Notes: generated from the letters alone by a model not told the origin. DNA of 64,000 nt from Fen-178 sp963722575 (GCA_963722575.1 CAVRNR010000003.1:434001-498000), one strand, 5' to 3'; positions 18,025-26,187 are shown, numbered from the stretch's first letter. Made by a program: numbers and translations.

Positions 18025-18066
18025 GGCCCCGGACTGCGGGGCCCGACGCGCCGCGTGTCCGGGGCC
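18025..18066. terminator. Long-stem hairpin after rocD
   Basis: GGCCCCGGAC (18025-18034) is the exact reverse complement of GTCCGGGGCC (18057-18066), with a 22-base loop. It lies directly after the rocD stop and before the convergent protease gene. There is no U-run, so the terminator role rests on position and stem strength. Confidence 0.5.
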
Positions 18067-18131
18067 CGAGACAGGGAGAAGAAAATCTTTTCTGGCTGTC
18101 AGTGTGTTTGACGCGGGGGAAGGGTATCCGG

Positions 18132-18812
18132 TTATAGCCAGTATTGCCACTGACCGGCCGTTAGTACGTACACCGACAAGAGGCCGTTGGTGACCGCGTG
18201 CGCCAGCATGCAATCCGCCAGGTTCCGCGTGTGGACGATCCACCAGTTGTAAACGATTCCGGCGGCCAGGCCGACTTCCCAATAGGGCCCATGCTCGGAA
18301 GCAAACAGCACGGCTGTAATCCAGAACGCGGCGCGCGCGTACGTTCCCAGCGGCACCTTCAGGAAGTCCTTATCGATGAGCCAGCGCATCAGCCAGCCGC
18401 GCCAGAACAGTTCCTCGAGAACCGGCACCAGCGCCACCGAGGAGGCCACCCGCAACATGACGAATGTGACATTTCGTCTCAGGGCCGGAGCGATGGAGCT
18501 GGCAGCGGCGCCGGTAATAAAGTTGTCGAACAGCCAGTTATGCCTGTACCCCCACAGGAGGTCCGGGCCAATCCAGATCAGGAAAACGGCGATCCCGATT
18601 CCTATGCTGGCCAGCGGGAAGGCAGCGCGAAAGCATAAGACGGACCGCGAAACCAATCCAAAAGTCAACAAGACCGCCAGAGACCGCGCGGCGTAATACC
18701 AATGCGCCGGCAGATGGATTGCGGCCTGCACCGCCATGAAGCCGACAAATACCAGGAACGGCGCTATGTAAGCGAGGGTGGCGCGCTCAGAAGCGGGATT
18801 CGAGACAGGCAA
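18132..18812 (-). CDS. CPBP-family intramembrane protease, exosortase-associated type
   Basis: This 226-residue membrane protein has about seven hydrophobic segments and the motifs of CAAX-protease/bacteriocin-processing (CPBP) glutamic-type proteases: EELFWRG near residue 134, FASEHG near residue 172, and AHAVTN near residue 205. The wording and spacing, together with the W-rich C-terminus, resemble the subfamily that occurs with PEP-CTERM/exosortase systems. No exosortase or PEP-CTERM substrate is seen in this window, so that link is inference. It lies between convergent rocD and the hspR operon. Confidence 0.75.
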   Translation of the reverse strand: MPVSNPASERATLAYIAPFLVFVGFMAVQAAIHLPAHWYYAARSLAVLLTFGLVSRSVLCFRAAFPLASIGIGIAVFLIWIGPDLLWGYRHNWLFDNFITGAAASSIAPALRRNVTFVMLRVASSVALVPVLEELFWRGWLMRWLIDKDFLKVPLGTYARAAFWITAVLFASEHGPYWEVGLAAGIVYNWWIVHTRNLADCMLAHAVTNGLLSVYVLTAGQWQYWL

Positions 18813-18851
18813 TCATCCATCATAGTACGGCGGCCGCCGTTCCCGCCGGCG

Positions 18852-19274
18852 CTACTTGCGGCGGGAGGCGCCTGCCCCGGAAGGCATCCCACCCGGCGCC
18901 GGGACGAGCGCACTCACCACCGGGATCAGGCTGTTGCGGCCCTCGGTCTCGCGTGGCTGCGACGTGCGCGCCGCCAGTTCCCGGTTCAGCGACGCGATGA
19001 ACTCCTGAATCTGGGCCTGCATCTCGCCCATCCTCTCGCGCATGTTGAGAATGATTTCGACGCCCGCCAGGTTTACCCCCAGGTCGCGCGTCAGGTGGAG
19101 AATCACTTCCAGGCGCTCCAGGTCGCTATCCGTGTAGAGCCGGGTGTTGCCTTCGCTGCGGGAAGGTTTCAGAAGCCCCTCCCTTTCATACAGCCGCAGC
19201 GTCTGCGGATGGATGTCGTACTGTTCCGCCACCGCGGAGATCATGTAAGCCGCTCTGGATCTGGCTTTGGCCAT
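18852..19274 (-). CDS. hspR: MerR-family heat-shock repressor HspR
   Basis: The 140-residue protein has a MerR winged-helix N-terminus (YMISAVAEQYDIHPQTLRLYEREGL, about residues 10-35) with the NTRLY wing, then helices and a Pro/Gly-rich tail. HspR represses the dnaK operon by binding HAIR inverted repeats, and DnaK acts as its co-repressor. Its place as the last gene after dnaK and dnaJ is the classic arrangement. The ATG at 19274 lies one base after the dnaJ stop. A HAIR-like site overlaps the dnaK promoter at 22477-22497. Confidence 0.9.
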   Translation of the reverse strand: MAKARSRAAYMISAVAEQYDIHPQTLRLYEREGLLKPSRSEGNTRLYTDSDLERLEVILHLTRDLGVNLAGVEIILNMRERMGEMQAQIQEFIASLNRELAARTSQPRETEGRNSLIPVVSALVPAPGGMPSGAGASRRK

Positions 19275-19275
19275 A

Positions 19276-20463
19276 TCAGACCTTGGCCCACATTGCGGCG
19301 CGCGGATCCTCGGGATGCAGCTTGGCGAGCTTGCGCAGCAGCTCGCGCGTGTCCTCGTCGCGCGGATCGGGGGCCTGGATGGCGACCTCGACAATCTGAT
19401 CGCCGCGCTGATTGGTGCGCGAATTCAGAACGCCCTTCTCGCGCAGGCGGAAGCGCCGGCCGTTGGTGGTTCCCTGGGGAATTTTGAGGAGCGTGCGGCC
19501 ATCAATGGTGGGCACCTCGATTTTGGCGCCCAGCGCCGCTTCCCACACCGCGATGGGAACCTGGATTTCAATGTCGTCGCCCTCGCGGTGGAAGAACGCG
19601 TGTTCCTCCACTTTGGTGGTGATGTAGAGGTCGCCCGGGGGCGCTCCCATGGTTCCCGCGTTGCCCTTGCCGGGCACCCGCAGGCGCGAGCCGTTGCGCG
19701 CACCCGGCGGAATCCGCGTCTCCACCGTCTCGGTGCGCGTTACGCGGCCCTCGCCGCCGCATTCCGGACAGGCATTCCGCAGTTTCCCCGTGCCGCCGCA
19801 GCGCGGGCAGGTCAGGTTGAACTTCATGGCGCCGGCCATCTGGGCGACGTGGCCGGTCCCCTTGCATTGCGCGCAGACGCCCTCGCCCGCGCCGGCGATG
19901 CCCGAACCCGACCCGTGGCACGTGCCGCACACGTCGTAGCGCGTGATGTTCAAACGCACTTGCGTGCCCTTGATGGCCTGCCAGAAGTCGATGTCCATTA
20001 CGTATTCCAGGTCGCCGCCCTTTTCCGGTTCGGGCGGCGCCTGGTGGGCCCCGCCGCGGCCCCCGAAGAACTGCGAGAAAACGTCCCGGAAGCCCCCGCC
20101 GCCGGCGTCCGTGCGCCGGCCCGCGCCGCCCGCCGCGCCGGAGAACGCATCCGAAAAATCGAAGCCGCTGAAATCCATGCCGGGCTGCGGGCCGCGGCCT
20201 CCCGGACCTCCCGGCCCGGCGCCCGCGAAACCGCTCTCCGAATAGAAGCCAACCTGGTCGTACATCTCGCGCTTTTTCGGATCGCTCAGCACGTCGTAGG
20301 CTTCCTGCACGTTCTTAAAACGCTCCTCCGCCGATTTGTCCCCGGGATTCAAATCCGGGTGGTGCTTGCGCGCCAGTTTGCGGTAAGCCTTGCGGATGTC
20401 GTCCGTCGAGGCTTTGCGCGGAACACCCAGCGTCTCGTAGTACTCGTGCTTGGGAGCGGCCAT
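19276..20463 (-). CDS. dnaJ: Chaperone DnaJ (Hsp40)
   Basis: The 395-residue co-chaperone stimulates the ATPase of DnaK and delivers unfolded proteins. It has the J domain (residues 5-75, with HPD in KHHPDLNPG), a Gly/Phe-rich linker (about 75-135), and a zinc-binding region with four CxxCxGxG motifs (CGTCHGSG, CAQCKGTG, CPRCGGTG, CPECGGEG at about 155-230), followed by C-terminal substrate-binding beta domains. It is 36 bases downstream of dnaK, with a hairpin between. No clear Shine-Dalgarno sequence precedes the ATG. Confidence 0.95.
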   Translation of the reverse strand: MAAPKHEYYETLGVPRKASTDDIRKAYRKLARKHHPDLNPGDKSAEERFKNVQEAYDVLSDPKKREMYDQVGFYSESGFAGAGPGGPGGRGPQPGMDFSGFDFSDAFSGAAGGAGRRTDAGGGGFRDVFSQFFGGRGGAHQAPPEPEKGGDLEYVMDIDFWQAIKGTQVRLNITRYDVCGTCHGSGSGIAGAGEGVCAQCKGTGHVAQMAGAMKFNLTCPRCGGTGKLRNACPECGGEGRVTRTETVETRIPPGARNGSRLRVPGKGNAGTMGAPPGDLYITTKVEEHAFFHREGDDIEIQVPIAVWEAALGAKIEVPTIDGRTLLKIPQGTTNGRRFRLREKGVLNSRTNQRGDQIVEVAIQAPDPRDEDTRELLRKLAKLHPEDPRAAMWAKV

Positions 20464-20472
20464 AGAAGGTAG

Positions 20473-20492
20473 GGCAGGCGCTTCCGCCTGCC
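20473..20492 (-). other. Intercistronic hairpin between dnaK and dnaJ
   Basis: An eight-base perfect stem (GGCAGGCG/CGCCTGCC) with a four-base loop lies nine bases before the dnaJ start and eight bases after the dnaK stop. It could partly terminate or process the transcript to lower dnaJ relative to dnaK. It could also be a copy of a dispersed short palindrome. Confidence 0.6.
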
Positions 20493-20499
20493 AACCGGT

Positions 20500-22413
20500 T
20501 TACTTGTTTTTATCGTCCACGTCGACAAATTCGGCGTCCACCACGTCGTCTTTGCCTTTCTTGCCGTCCCCGCCGCCGGGCTGTTCGGGGGGCGCCTGCT
20601 GCGCGCCGGGTTGGCCGGCGTTCTTGTACATGGCCTCGGCCAGCTTGTGGCTGGCGGTGGTCAGCCGGTCGGTCGCCGAATTGATGCGCGCCGGATCGTT
20701 ATCGGCCATGGCTTTCTTGGTCTCTTCCAGCGCCGATTCGATCTCCTTGGCCTCCGCCTCGCCCACCTTGCTGCGATGCTCCTTCAGCGTCTTTTCCACG
20801 TTGTACACCATGGCGTCGGCGCGGTTGCGGGCTTCGATGGTGTCCCGCAGCTTGCGGTCTTCCGCCGCGTGCCCCTCGGCGTCCCGGGCCATCTTCTCCA
20901 CCTCGTCTTTGGCCAGGCCGGAAGACGACGTGATGGTGATCTTCTGCTCGTTGTTGGTGGCCCGATCCTTCGCCGTCACGTTCAGAATGCCGTTGGCGTC
21001 GATATCGAAGGTGACTTCCACCTGCGGAATGCCGCGCGGCGCCGGCGGAATGTTGCCGAGTTGGAACACGCCCAGCAGGCGGTTGTCGTGCGCCATGGCC
21101 CGCTCGCCCTGGTAGACCTTGATCTCCACCGACGGCTGGTTGTCCGAAGCCGTCGAGAAAACTTCGCTCTTGCGCGTCGGAATGGTGGTGTTGCGCTCGA
21201 TCAGCTTGGTGAACACGCCGCCCAGCGTTTCGATGCCCAGCGAGAGCGGCGTCACGTCCAGCAGCAGCACGTCCTTCACTTCTCCGCCCAGCACGCCGCC
21301 CTGCACCGCCGCTCCAATGGCCACCACTTCGTCCGGGTTCACCCCCTGGTGCGGGTCCTTGCCGAACAGCTCGCGGACCAGCGCCTGGATGCGCGGCATG
21401 CGCGTCTGTCCGCCTACCAGCACGACCTCGTCGATCTGCGTAGGCGTCACTTTCGCGTCCGCCAGGGCCTGCTTGCACGGGCCCATGGAACGCTGCAGGA
21501 TGTCCTCCACCATCTGCTCGAAGCGGGCCCGCGTCAGCTTCATTTGCAGGTGCTTGGGGCCGGAGGCGTCGGCCGTCACAAACGGCAGGTTGATCTCGGC
21601 TTCGAGCAGCGTCGAAAGCTCCATCTTGGCCTTCTCGGCAGCTTCCTTGAGCCGCTGCAAAGCCATCTGGTCGCGCGACAGGTCGATGCCGTTCTCTTTC
21701 TTGAACTCGCCGACGATCCAGTCGATGATCCGCTGGTCGATGTTGTCCCCGCCCAGGTGCGTGTCGCCGTTGGTGGATTTCACCTCCACCAGGCCCTCGC
21801 CCACTTCCAAAATGGAAATATCGAACGTGCCGCCGCCGAAGTCGTACACCGCGATCGTCTCGTTCTTCTTCTTGTCCAGCCCATAGGCCAGCGCGGCCGC
21901 CGTCGGCTCGTTGATGATGCGCATCACTTCCAGGCCCGCGATCTTGCCCGCGTCCTTGGTGGCCTGCCGCTGCGCGTCGTTGAAGTACGCCGGCACCGTA
22001 ATCACCGCCTGCATCACCTTTTCGCCTAGGTAGGATTCGGCCGCCTCCTTCAACTTGACGAGGATCATGGCCGAGATCTCCGGCGGTGAATACTTCTTGC
22101 CGCCAATGTCCACGCGCGCGTCGCCGTTGTCCCCCCGCGTCACCTTGTAGGGCACCATCTTCATCTCTTCGTTGACTTCATCGTAGCGGCGCCCCATGAA
22201 CCGCTTGATCGAGAAAACCGTGTTCTCCGGGTTGGTGATGGACTGCCGCTTGGCCACCTGGCCCACCAGCCGCTCTCCACTCTTGGTGAATGCCACCACC
22301 GACGGAGTCGTCCGAGACCCCTCCTGGTTGGCAATCACCGTGGGCTGCCCGGCTTCCATTACCGCGACGCATGAGTTGGTCGTACCCAGGTCGATTCCAA
22401 TGATCTTTCCCAT
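20500..22413 (-). CDS. dnaK: Chaperone DnaK (Hsp70)
   Basis: This 637-residue ATP-dependent chaperone folds new and damaged proteins in the cytoplasm. It has the Hsp70 signatures IGIDLGTTNS at the N-terminus, VYDFGGGTFDISIL near residue 195 and VLVGGQTRMPRIQ near residue 335, then the substrate-binding domain and helical lid, and an acidic end (VDAEFVDVDDKNK). AGGAGG precedes the ATG. It heads the operon dnaK-dnaJ-hspR. No grpE is present in the operon or window. Confidence 0.98.
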   Translation of the reverse strand: MGKIIGIDLGTTNSCVAVMEAGQPTVIANQEGSRTTPSVVAFTKSGERLVGQVAKRQSITNPENTVFSIKRFMGRRYDEVNEEMKMVPYKVTRGDNGDARVDIGGKKYSPPEISAMILVKLKEAAESYLGEKVMQAVITVPAYFNDAQRQATKDAGKIAGLEVMRIINEPTAAALAYGLDKKKNETIAVYDFGGGTFDISILEVGEGLVEVKSTNGDTHLGGDNIDQRIIDWIVGEFKKENGIDLSRDQMALQRLKEAAEKAKMELSTLLEAEINLPFVTADASGPKHLQMKLTRARFEQMVEDILQRSMGPCKQALADAKVTPTQIDEVVLVGGQTRMPRIQALVRELFGKDPHQGVNPDEVVAIGAAVQGGVLGGEVKDVLLLDVTPLSLGIETLGGVFTKLIERNTTIPTRKSEVFSTASDNQPSVEIKVYQGERAMAHDNRLLGVFQLGNIPPAPRGIPQVEVTFDIDANGILNVTAKDRATNNEQKITITSSSGLAKDEVEKMARDAEGHAAEDRKLRDTIEARNRADAMVYNVEKTLKEHRSKVGEAEAKEIESALEETKKAMADNDPARINSATDRLTTASHKLAEAMYKNAGQPGAQQAPPEQPGGGDGKKGKDDVVDAEFVDVDDKNK

Positions 22414-22467
22414 GTTGATAACAATCCTCCTGCCGCCACGAACGCGGCGTCGATTTAGTACAAGACC

Positions 22468-22497
22468 ATTATCAATCTTTAGTGTGGTATTGTCAAG
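22468..22497 (-). promoter_or_regulatory. dnaK operon promoter with HAIR-like HspR operator
   Basis: On the minus strand TTGACA (22491-22496) and GATAAT (22468-22473) are separated by 17 bases. Overlapping the -35 box and spacer is an inverted repeat, CTTTAGT-N7-TGTCAAG on the plus strand (22477-22497). The known HAIR consensus is CTTGAGT-N7-ACTCAAG; 11 of 14 conserved positions match. HspR is encoded at the end of this operon, so autoregulation is expected. Confidence 0.8.
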
Positions 22498-22500
22498 TTC

Positions 22501-22929
22501 TTATGAGGCTCCGCGAATATATTCCCGCATGTGATGCAGTTCCTCGGTCTTACGCGCCAGTTCGTGGTGCATGAGGTCCCGCAGGGACAGAAACGCCACC
22601 ACCCGGGACCCGCGCATCACCGGAAGGTGCCGGCAGTTGTGCGCGTGCATGGCCTCCATGGCATCTTCCAGGCTGGCCATCTCATCGATGGTGGCGATTT
22701 CGGTGCTCATGACGTCCTTGACCGGCGTCAGCTCGGGGTCGAGCCTCTCGAGCACCACGCGCCGCATGAGATCCCGCTCGCTGAACACGCCCCGCAGTTG
22801 TTCCCCCTCGAGCACCAGGATGGCTCCCACGCGGATCTCCGCCATGCGCCGCACCACGCTGGCCACGGTGTCGTTCTCCCCCACATGGAAGAGCTCGCGA
22901 TCTTGCAGAATATCTCGGACTCCGGACAT
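22501..22929 (-). CDS. CBS-domain-pair protein
   Basis: The 142-residue protein is made of two CBS motifs in tandem (about residues 8-65 with VGAILVLEGEQLRGVFSERD, and 73-128 with HLPVMRGSRVVAFLSLRDL), forming one Bateman module that binds adenosine nucleotides. Such stand-alone proteins are regulators or energy sensors without fixed partners. Its stop lies only four bases before the -35 box of the dnaK promoter, so readthrough from it could reach the chaperone operon. Confidence 0.85.
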   Translation of the reverse strand: MSGVRDILQDRELFHVGENDTVASVVRRMAEIRVGAILVLEGEQLRGVFSERDLMRRVVLERLDPELTPVKDVMSTEIATIDEMASLEDAMEAMHAHNCRHLPVMRGSRVVAFLSLRDLMHHELARKTEELHHMREYIRGAS

Positions 22930-22964
22930 AAAATCCCCTCTCCTCAGTCATAATGATACATGGG

Positions 22965-22988
22965 TGGGGCATGCTTTAGCTTGCCCAG
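22965..22988. repeat. 24-bp hairpin repeat, copy 1
   Basis: A 24-base sequence with core GCATGCTTTAGCTTGC and flanking GGG/CCC is found exactly, in the same orientation, at 56584-56607. Its ends pair to form a short hairpin with a TTTA loop. Here it lies in the intergenic region between the CBS gene and the YkgJ gene. Confidence 0.85.
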
Positions 22989-23038
22989 ACCGCCAGAAAT
23001 TGCGTGCCCGCCGCTGCCGAGTTGCGCACGCATGAAAC

Positions 23039-23449
23039 ATGCCCGAGGCCTTGCGTTTCGAGTGCCAGTCCGGATGCACGGAATGTTGCCGCCAAAAGGG
23101 CTTCGTGTACCTGGCCGAGGCCGACCTGGCGCGCGCGGCCGCTTTTCTGGGGATGACCGCCGCGGCATTTGAGCGCCAGTACGTCTACCGCACCCGCCAC
23201 CGCATGCGCCTGCGAATGCCGCGCCATTCCCTGTGCCCGTTCCTGCGCGGTGACGGCTGCTCCATCCATCCGGCGAAACCGGCCCAATGCCGTATTTTTC
23301 CATTCTGGCCGGAGCTCGTGGAAGCCCGCCGGGAATGGAACCAGACCGCGCGCTGGTGCCCGGGCATCGGAAAGGGCCCCCTGATTCGGATTGAAACCGC
23401 GCGCGCGCAGGCGCGGGAGATGCGCGAAGCGTACCCGGCCATGTATTAG
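23039..23449 (+). CDS. YkgJ-family cysteine-cluster protein
   Basis: The 136-residue protein has the cysteine pattern of the YkgJ family (Pfam CxxCxxCC type): CQSGCTECC near residues 9-17, LCPFL and GCSIHPAKPAQCRIFPF near residues 62-85, and a late WC. These are probably zinc or iron-sulfur ligands. The biochemical role of the family is not established. The ATG is at 23039. A decayed gene on the other strand follows. Confidence 0.8.
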   Translation: MPEALRFECQSGCTECCRQKGFVYLAEADLARAAAFLGMTAAAFERQYVYRTRHRMRLRMPRHSLCPFLRGDGCSIHPAKPAQCRIFPFWPELVEARREWNQTARWCPGIGKGPLIRIETARAQAREMREAYPAMY

Positions 23450-23475
23450 CGCCAGAGGGCCGGAGGGGACCCGCG

Positions 23476-23628
23476 TCACACCGCATTCTTCGCGCAGCGG
23501 AAGCCGATATCGGGAGCGGAGCAGCGCGCGGGCATCGAGGTCCACTCGGAGACCACGCCGTGCGCCAGCGGGCGTTTGTAACTGCCGCCGCGGATCCCGA
23601 CTGGGCCAACGGCTTGCACAACTGTATT
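23476..23628 (-). pseudogene. C-terminal remnant of a formylglycine-generating-enzyme-like (SUMF1) domain
   Basis: Read on the minus strand, 41 codons before the TGA at 23478 include IRGGSY, then EWTSMPAR and DIGFRCAKNAV. RGGS followed by a GFR close to the end is the hallmark C-terminus of FGE-sulfatase domains. The frame is closed by a stop at 23631-23629 upstream, and no remainder of the roughly 250-residue domain is found in any frame, so only a fragment survives. Confidence 0.7.
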
Positions 23629-23754
23629 TCAACCGCAAGTGCACCGGCGCGATGGCCGGCGCCCAGCGCTTCGGCGGCTTCAGCATGTCGGGCACGGATT
23701 CCAAGGCCGGCGGGCCCGATTACTTATGGCTGTTTTTGCAACTGGAGTCCAGGA

Positions 23755-23997
23755 TTAGTCCCATACCGGCGTGTCGAGCGGCTGGCGGCTGGCGATGATC
23801 TCCTCCTGGTCCGCGGCGTACTCCTCATCCAGCTTCGCTCCCGAGCCGTGCGCCTTCGCCAGCGCGATACATTCGTCGATGGGACGCTCAGGGCCTTTCA
23901 CCGGACTGATCGCGGCTACCGGCCGGTAACCCTGCTCCACCACAACCTCAGCCCCGTGCTTGAGCTTCTCTAACACGGCGGCGAAGTTGTTCACCAC
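23755..23997 (-). CDS. Phd/YefM-like antitoxin, orphan and probably N-terminally shortened
   Basis: The 80-residue product (FAAVLEKLKHGAEVVVEQ, then PVAAISPVKGPERPIDECIALAKAHG) resembles Phd-type antitoxins that normally precede a PIN toxin. Relatives usually have several more residues before NFAAVLE, and the GTG start at 23997 lacks a Shine-Dalgarno sequence, so the 5' end may be lost. No PIN gene follows; the next sequence is the FGE remnant. It may be a leftover of a dismantled module or still act in trans. Confidence 0.6.
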   Translation of the reverse strand: MVNNFAAVLEKLKHGAEVVVEQGYRPVAAISPVKGPERPIDECIALAKAHGSGAKLDEEYAADQEEIIASRQPLDTPVWD

Positions 23998-24143
23998 CCC
24001 GGCGTGCGCGCCGTTCTGCGCCCATCGACAGAGCGGAGACCGGCGGTGAAAAGCAGGCCGCGGCCGAAGAGCGCGACTGGCTGGCCCGGCGCGGTTTTCG
24101 GTAAATGCGTCTGACCCCTTTTAAGATGCGGACCCAAAGGCGG
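23998..24143. other. Decayed intergenic segment with a half repeat
   Basis: On the plus strand a short open stretch ends KQAAAEERDWLARRGFR and a TAA at 24101-24103, which reads like the tail of a lost gene. It is followed at 24103-24124 by a copy of one arm of the inverted repeat found at 37449-37505, with one mismatch. No intact gene is visible. Confidence 0.4.
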
Positions 24144-24905
24144 TCATCGCTTGGATGGCTTCTTGCGCCCCGCGCCCTTGAGCGGGTTGGCGGGCTGGTA
24201 GTCGAGCTCCTGGGAGAGAATCTCCACCAGCCGCGAAAGAACCTTGGTCCGCGCCCAGTATTTGTCGTTTCCTTCCACCAGGCACCAGGGGGCGGTCCGG
24301 GTGCTGGTCTTCACCAGCATCTCCTCGACGGCTTCCTCGTAGGCGCCCCACTTCTGGCGGTTGCGCCAGTCCTCGTCGGTCAGCTTCCAGGCTTTGTAGC
24401 CGATGGCCTTGCGCTCCTCGAAGCGGCGAAGCTGCTCCTCGCGCGAGATGTGAATCCAGAACTTCGCCAGGATGATCCCGAAGTCCTTTAACTGGCGCTC
24501 GAAGGAGTTGATCTCTTTGTAGGCGCGCTTCCATTCGGCCTCGGCGGCGAAGCCCTCGACGCGTTCCACCAGCACGCGGCCGTACCAGGTGCGGTCGAAA
24601 ACGGCGATCTGTCCGCGCTCGGGAAGCCGGCGCCAGAAACGGTAGAGGTAATGGCGGGTTTTGTCCTCGCCCTGGGGCGCGGCAATGGAGTAGACCACGT
24701 AGCCGCGCGGGTCGAGTTTCTCGGTGATTCTCTTGATGGCGCCGCCCTTGCCGGCGGCATCCCAACCTTCAAACAGGACGATCACCGGGCGCTTCTGCAA
24801 ATAGACCTGGTAGCCCAGTTCGCGGAGCTGAATCTGGCGCGCGGTCACCTCGCGGACATAGGCCTCACGATCGAGCTTTTTTGTCAGATCGAGTGTTTCC
24901 AGCAT
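24144..24905 (-). CDS. PPK2-family polyphosphate kinase
   Basis: This 253-residue cytoplasmic kinase uses polyphosphate to phosphorylate nucleotides, or makes polyphosphate from them. It has the PPK2 Walker A (LFEGWDAAGKGGAI near residue 45), the Walker B/lid region (FDRTWYGRVLVERVEGF near residue 102) and the conserved FWIHISREEQLRRF. The C-terminus is basic. It starts one base inside the stop of another PPK2 gene upstream (TGATG), so the two are coupled. The nucleotide preference (AMP, ADP or GDP) cannot be decided by eye. Confidence 0.92.
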   Translation of the reverse strand: MLETLDLTKKLDREAYVREVTARQIQLRELGYQVYLQKRPVIVLFEGWDAAGKGGAIKRITEKLDPRGYVVYSIAAPQGEDKTRHYLYRFWRRLPERGQIAVFDRTWYGRVLVERVEGFAAEAEWKRAYKEINSFERQLKDFGIILAKFWIHISREEQLRRFEERKAIGYKAWKLTDEDWRNRQKWGAYEEAVEEMLVKTSTRTAPWCLVEGNDKYWARTKVLSRLVEILSQELDYQPANPLKGAGRKKPSKR

Positions 24906-25705
24906 CAGAGCCTCTCTCCCCCGAGCGACTCCATGGCCGCACGGAGTTCCGCATCCTTGGCCGCCTCGGCGGGGACTTCCGTGCGAGGCGGCGCGTCGGC
25001 GCCCAGCCGCTTCTCCATGACGGCGACGATGGTCTCGAAGATTCTCTTGCGCGCGTACCATTTCGAGGTGGCCTCGACGACGGTCCACGGCGCGAATTCG
25101 GATTCGGTCAGCTCCAGCATCTCCTCGGTGGCCGCCAGATACTGGTTGTACTTCTTGTGGCGGGCCCAATCGGCGGCGGTGACGCGCCAGGCTTCGAGCG
25201 GATCGGCTTCGATGGCGCGGAACCGTTCCTTCTGCTCCTTCCTGGAAATGTGCAGGAAGAACTTCACGATGGCCACGCCGTCGTCCGCCAGCGTGCGCTC
25301 GAACTCGACGATGTCGCGGTAGGCGTCGCGCCACGCCTTCTCCGGAATGGCGCCCTCGACGCGCTCGTCCAGAACGCGAAGGTACCAACTGCGATCGAAG
25401 ATGACCATCTCGCCCCGGTTGGGGACTTTCAGCCAGAAGCGCCATAGCCAGGGGCGCTGCTGCTCGTAGGTGCGCGGAGCGGTGATGGGATAGAGTTTGA
25501 ACCCGCGCGGGTCCAGCCGCTGCGTCAGGGCCGCGATCGCCGTGCCCTTGCCCGAGGCGTCCCAGCCCTCGAATACGATGACGGTCGCGACGTGGTGGTC
25601 CCAGCACGCCTTCTCGAGATCGTACAGGCGCTGCTGAATGGAGGGCAGGGCCAGTTTGTACTCCTCGCGCGACAGCTTCCTCTTGAGGTTGATGTTCTCC
25701 AGCAT
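24905..25705 (-). CDS. PPK2-family polyphosphate kinase, first of a coupled pair
   Basis: The 266-residue protein has the same motifs as its downstream neighbour: VFEGWDASGKGTAI near residue 45, FDRSWYLRVLDERVEG near residue 100 and FFLHISRKEQKERF. It has a longer acidic C-terminal tail. Some class II PPK2 enzymes carry two such domains fused in one chain, the N-terminal one often degenerate. Here both copies are separate and both keep their Walker motifs, so a heteromeric enzyme is a reasonable guess. Confidence 0.92.
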   Translation of the reverse strand: MLENINLKRKLSREEYKLALPSIQQRLYDLEKACWDHHVATVIVFEGWDASGKGTAIAALTQRLDPRGFKLYPITAPRTYEQQRPWLWRFWLKVPNRGEMVIFDRSWYLRVLDERVEGAIPEKAWRDAYRDIVEFERTLADDGVAIVKFFLHISRKEQKERFRAIEADPLEAWRVTAADWARHKKYNQYLAATEEMLELTESEFAPWTVVEATSKWYARKRIFETIVAVMEKRLGADAPPRTEVPAEAAKDAELRAAMESLGGERL

Positions 25706-25740
25706 GGCTCCTCATCAATTCTATGCGATGTAGAGCCGCC

Positions 25741-25789
25741 GCACTCCCCCCTTGCGCGCCCCCCGCACTCCCCCCTTGCGCGCGGCCCC
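25741..25789. repeat. Short tandem repeat, two units of about 24 bp
   Basis: The sequence GCACTCCCCCCTTGCGCGC occurs twice, at 25741 and 25765, separated by a C-run. It lies upstream of the PPK2 pair, between divergent genes. No regulatory role can be assigned. Confidence 0.8.
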
Positions 25790-25855
25790 CGTTTTCGCAA
25801 TAATACGGCCAGATCCCGAAAATTGGTATGGTTCATCACCGACAGGAGACCTGCC

Positions 25856-26182
25856 GTGCAGAAGACCTTGGTAGCCGCTCTAGTTTCGTGTGCTGATCGC
25901 TCTCTCAAACCCAAGGCCCGGCGGTTCCTGACGGGCCTCTCGTTCGACGAGCTTCAATTCATAGCCGAGTTTCTGGGCGCGTGCATTTTGGAATCCACCG
26001 AAGAAGGCCGCTGCTCCCGTTCGGAACTGGCCCAGCGGATCTTGCAGTTTCAGCCGGGACGGCGGCTCTGCTCCCCGGGTTGCTCCGAAGACCAGGACCA
26101 CAAGATGATTCTGGTGCTCGAATACCTGTGCCGAAGCGGTTCCCCGCGGATTTCGCTCGCCGTGCCAGCCGGGCACGCCTGA
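25856..26182 (+). CDS. Conserved hypothetical protein
   Basis: The 108-residue product starts with GTG at 25856, preceded by AGGAG at seven bases. A longer frame upstream has no Shine-Dalgarno sequence and runs through a low-complexity repeat. It contains FLTGLSFDELQFIAEFLGACILES and four cysteines in the second half. No signal peptide or known domain is evident. The function is unknown. Confidence 0.65.
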   Translation: MQKTLVAALVSCADRSLKPKARRFLTGLSFDELQFIAEFLGACILESTEEGRCSRSELAQRILQFQPGRRLCSPGCSEDQDHKMILVLEYLCRSGSPRISLAVPAGHA

Positions 26183-26187
26183 CCGGC

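Noticed and set aside
22976..23704. 242-codon minus-strand frame over the YkgJ gene and FGE remnant
   Set aside because: It is antisense to the YkgJ gene and in a different frame from the FGE motifs.
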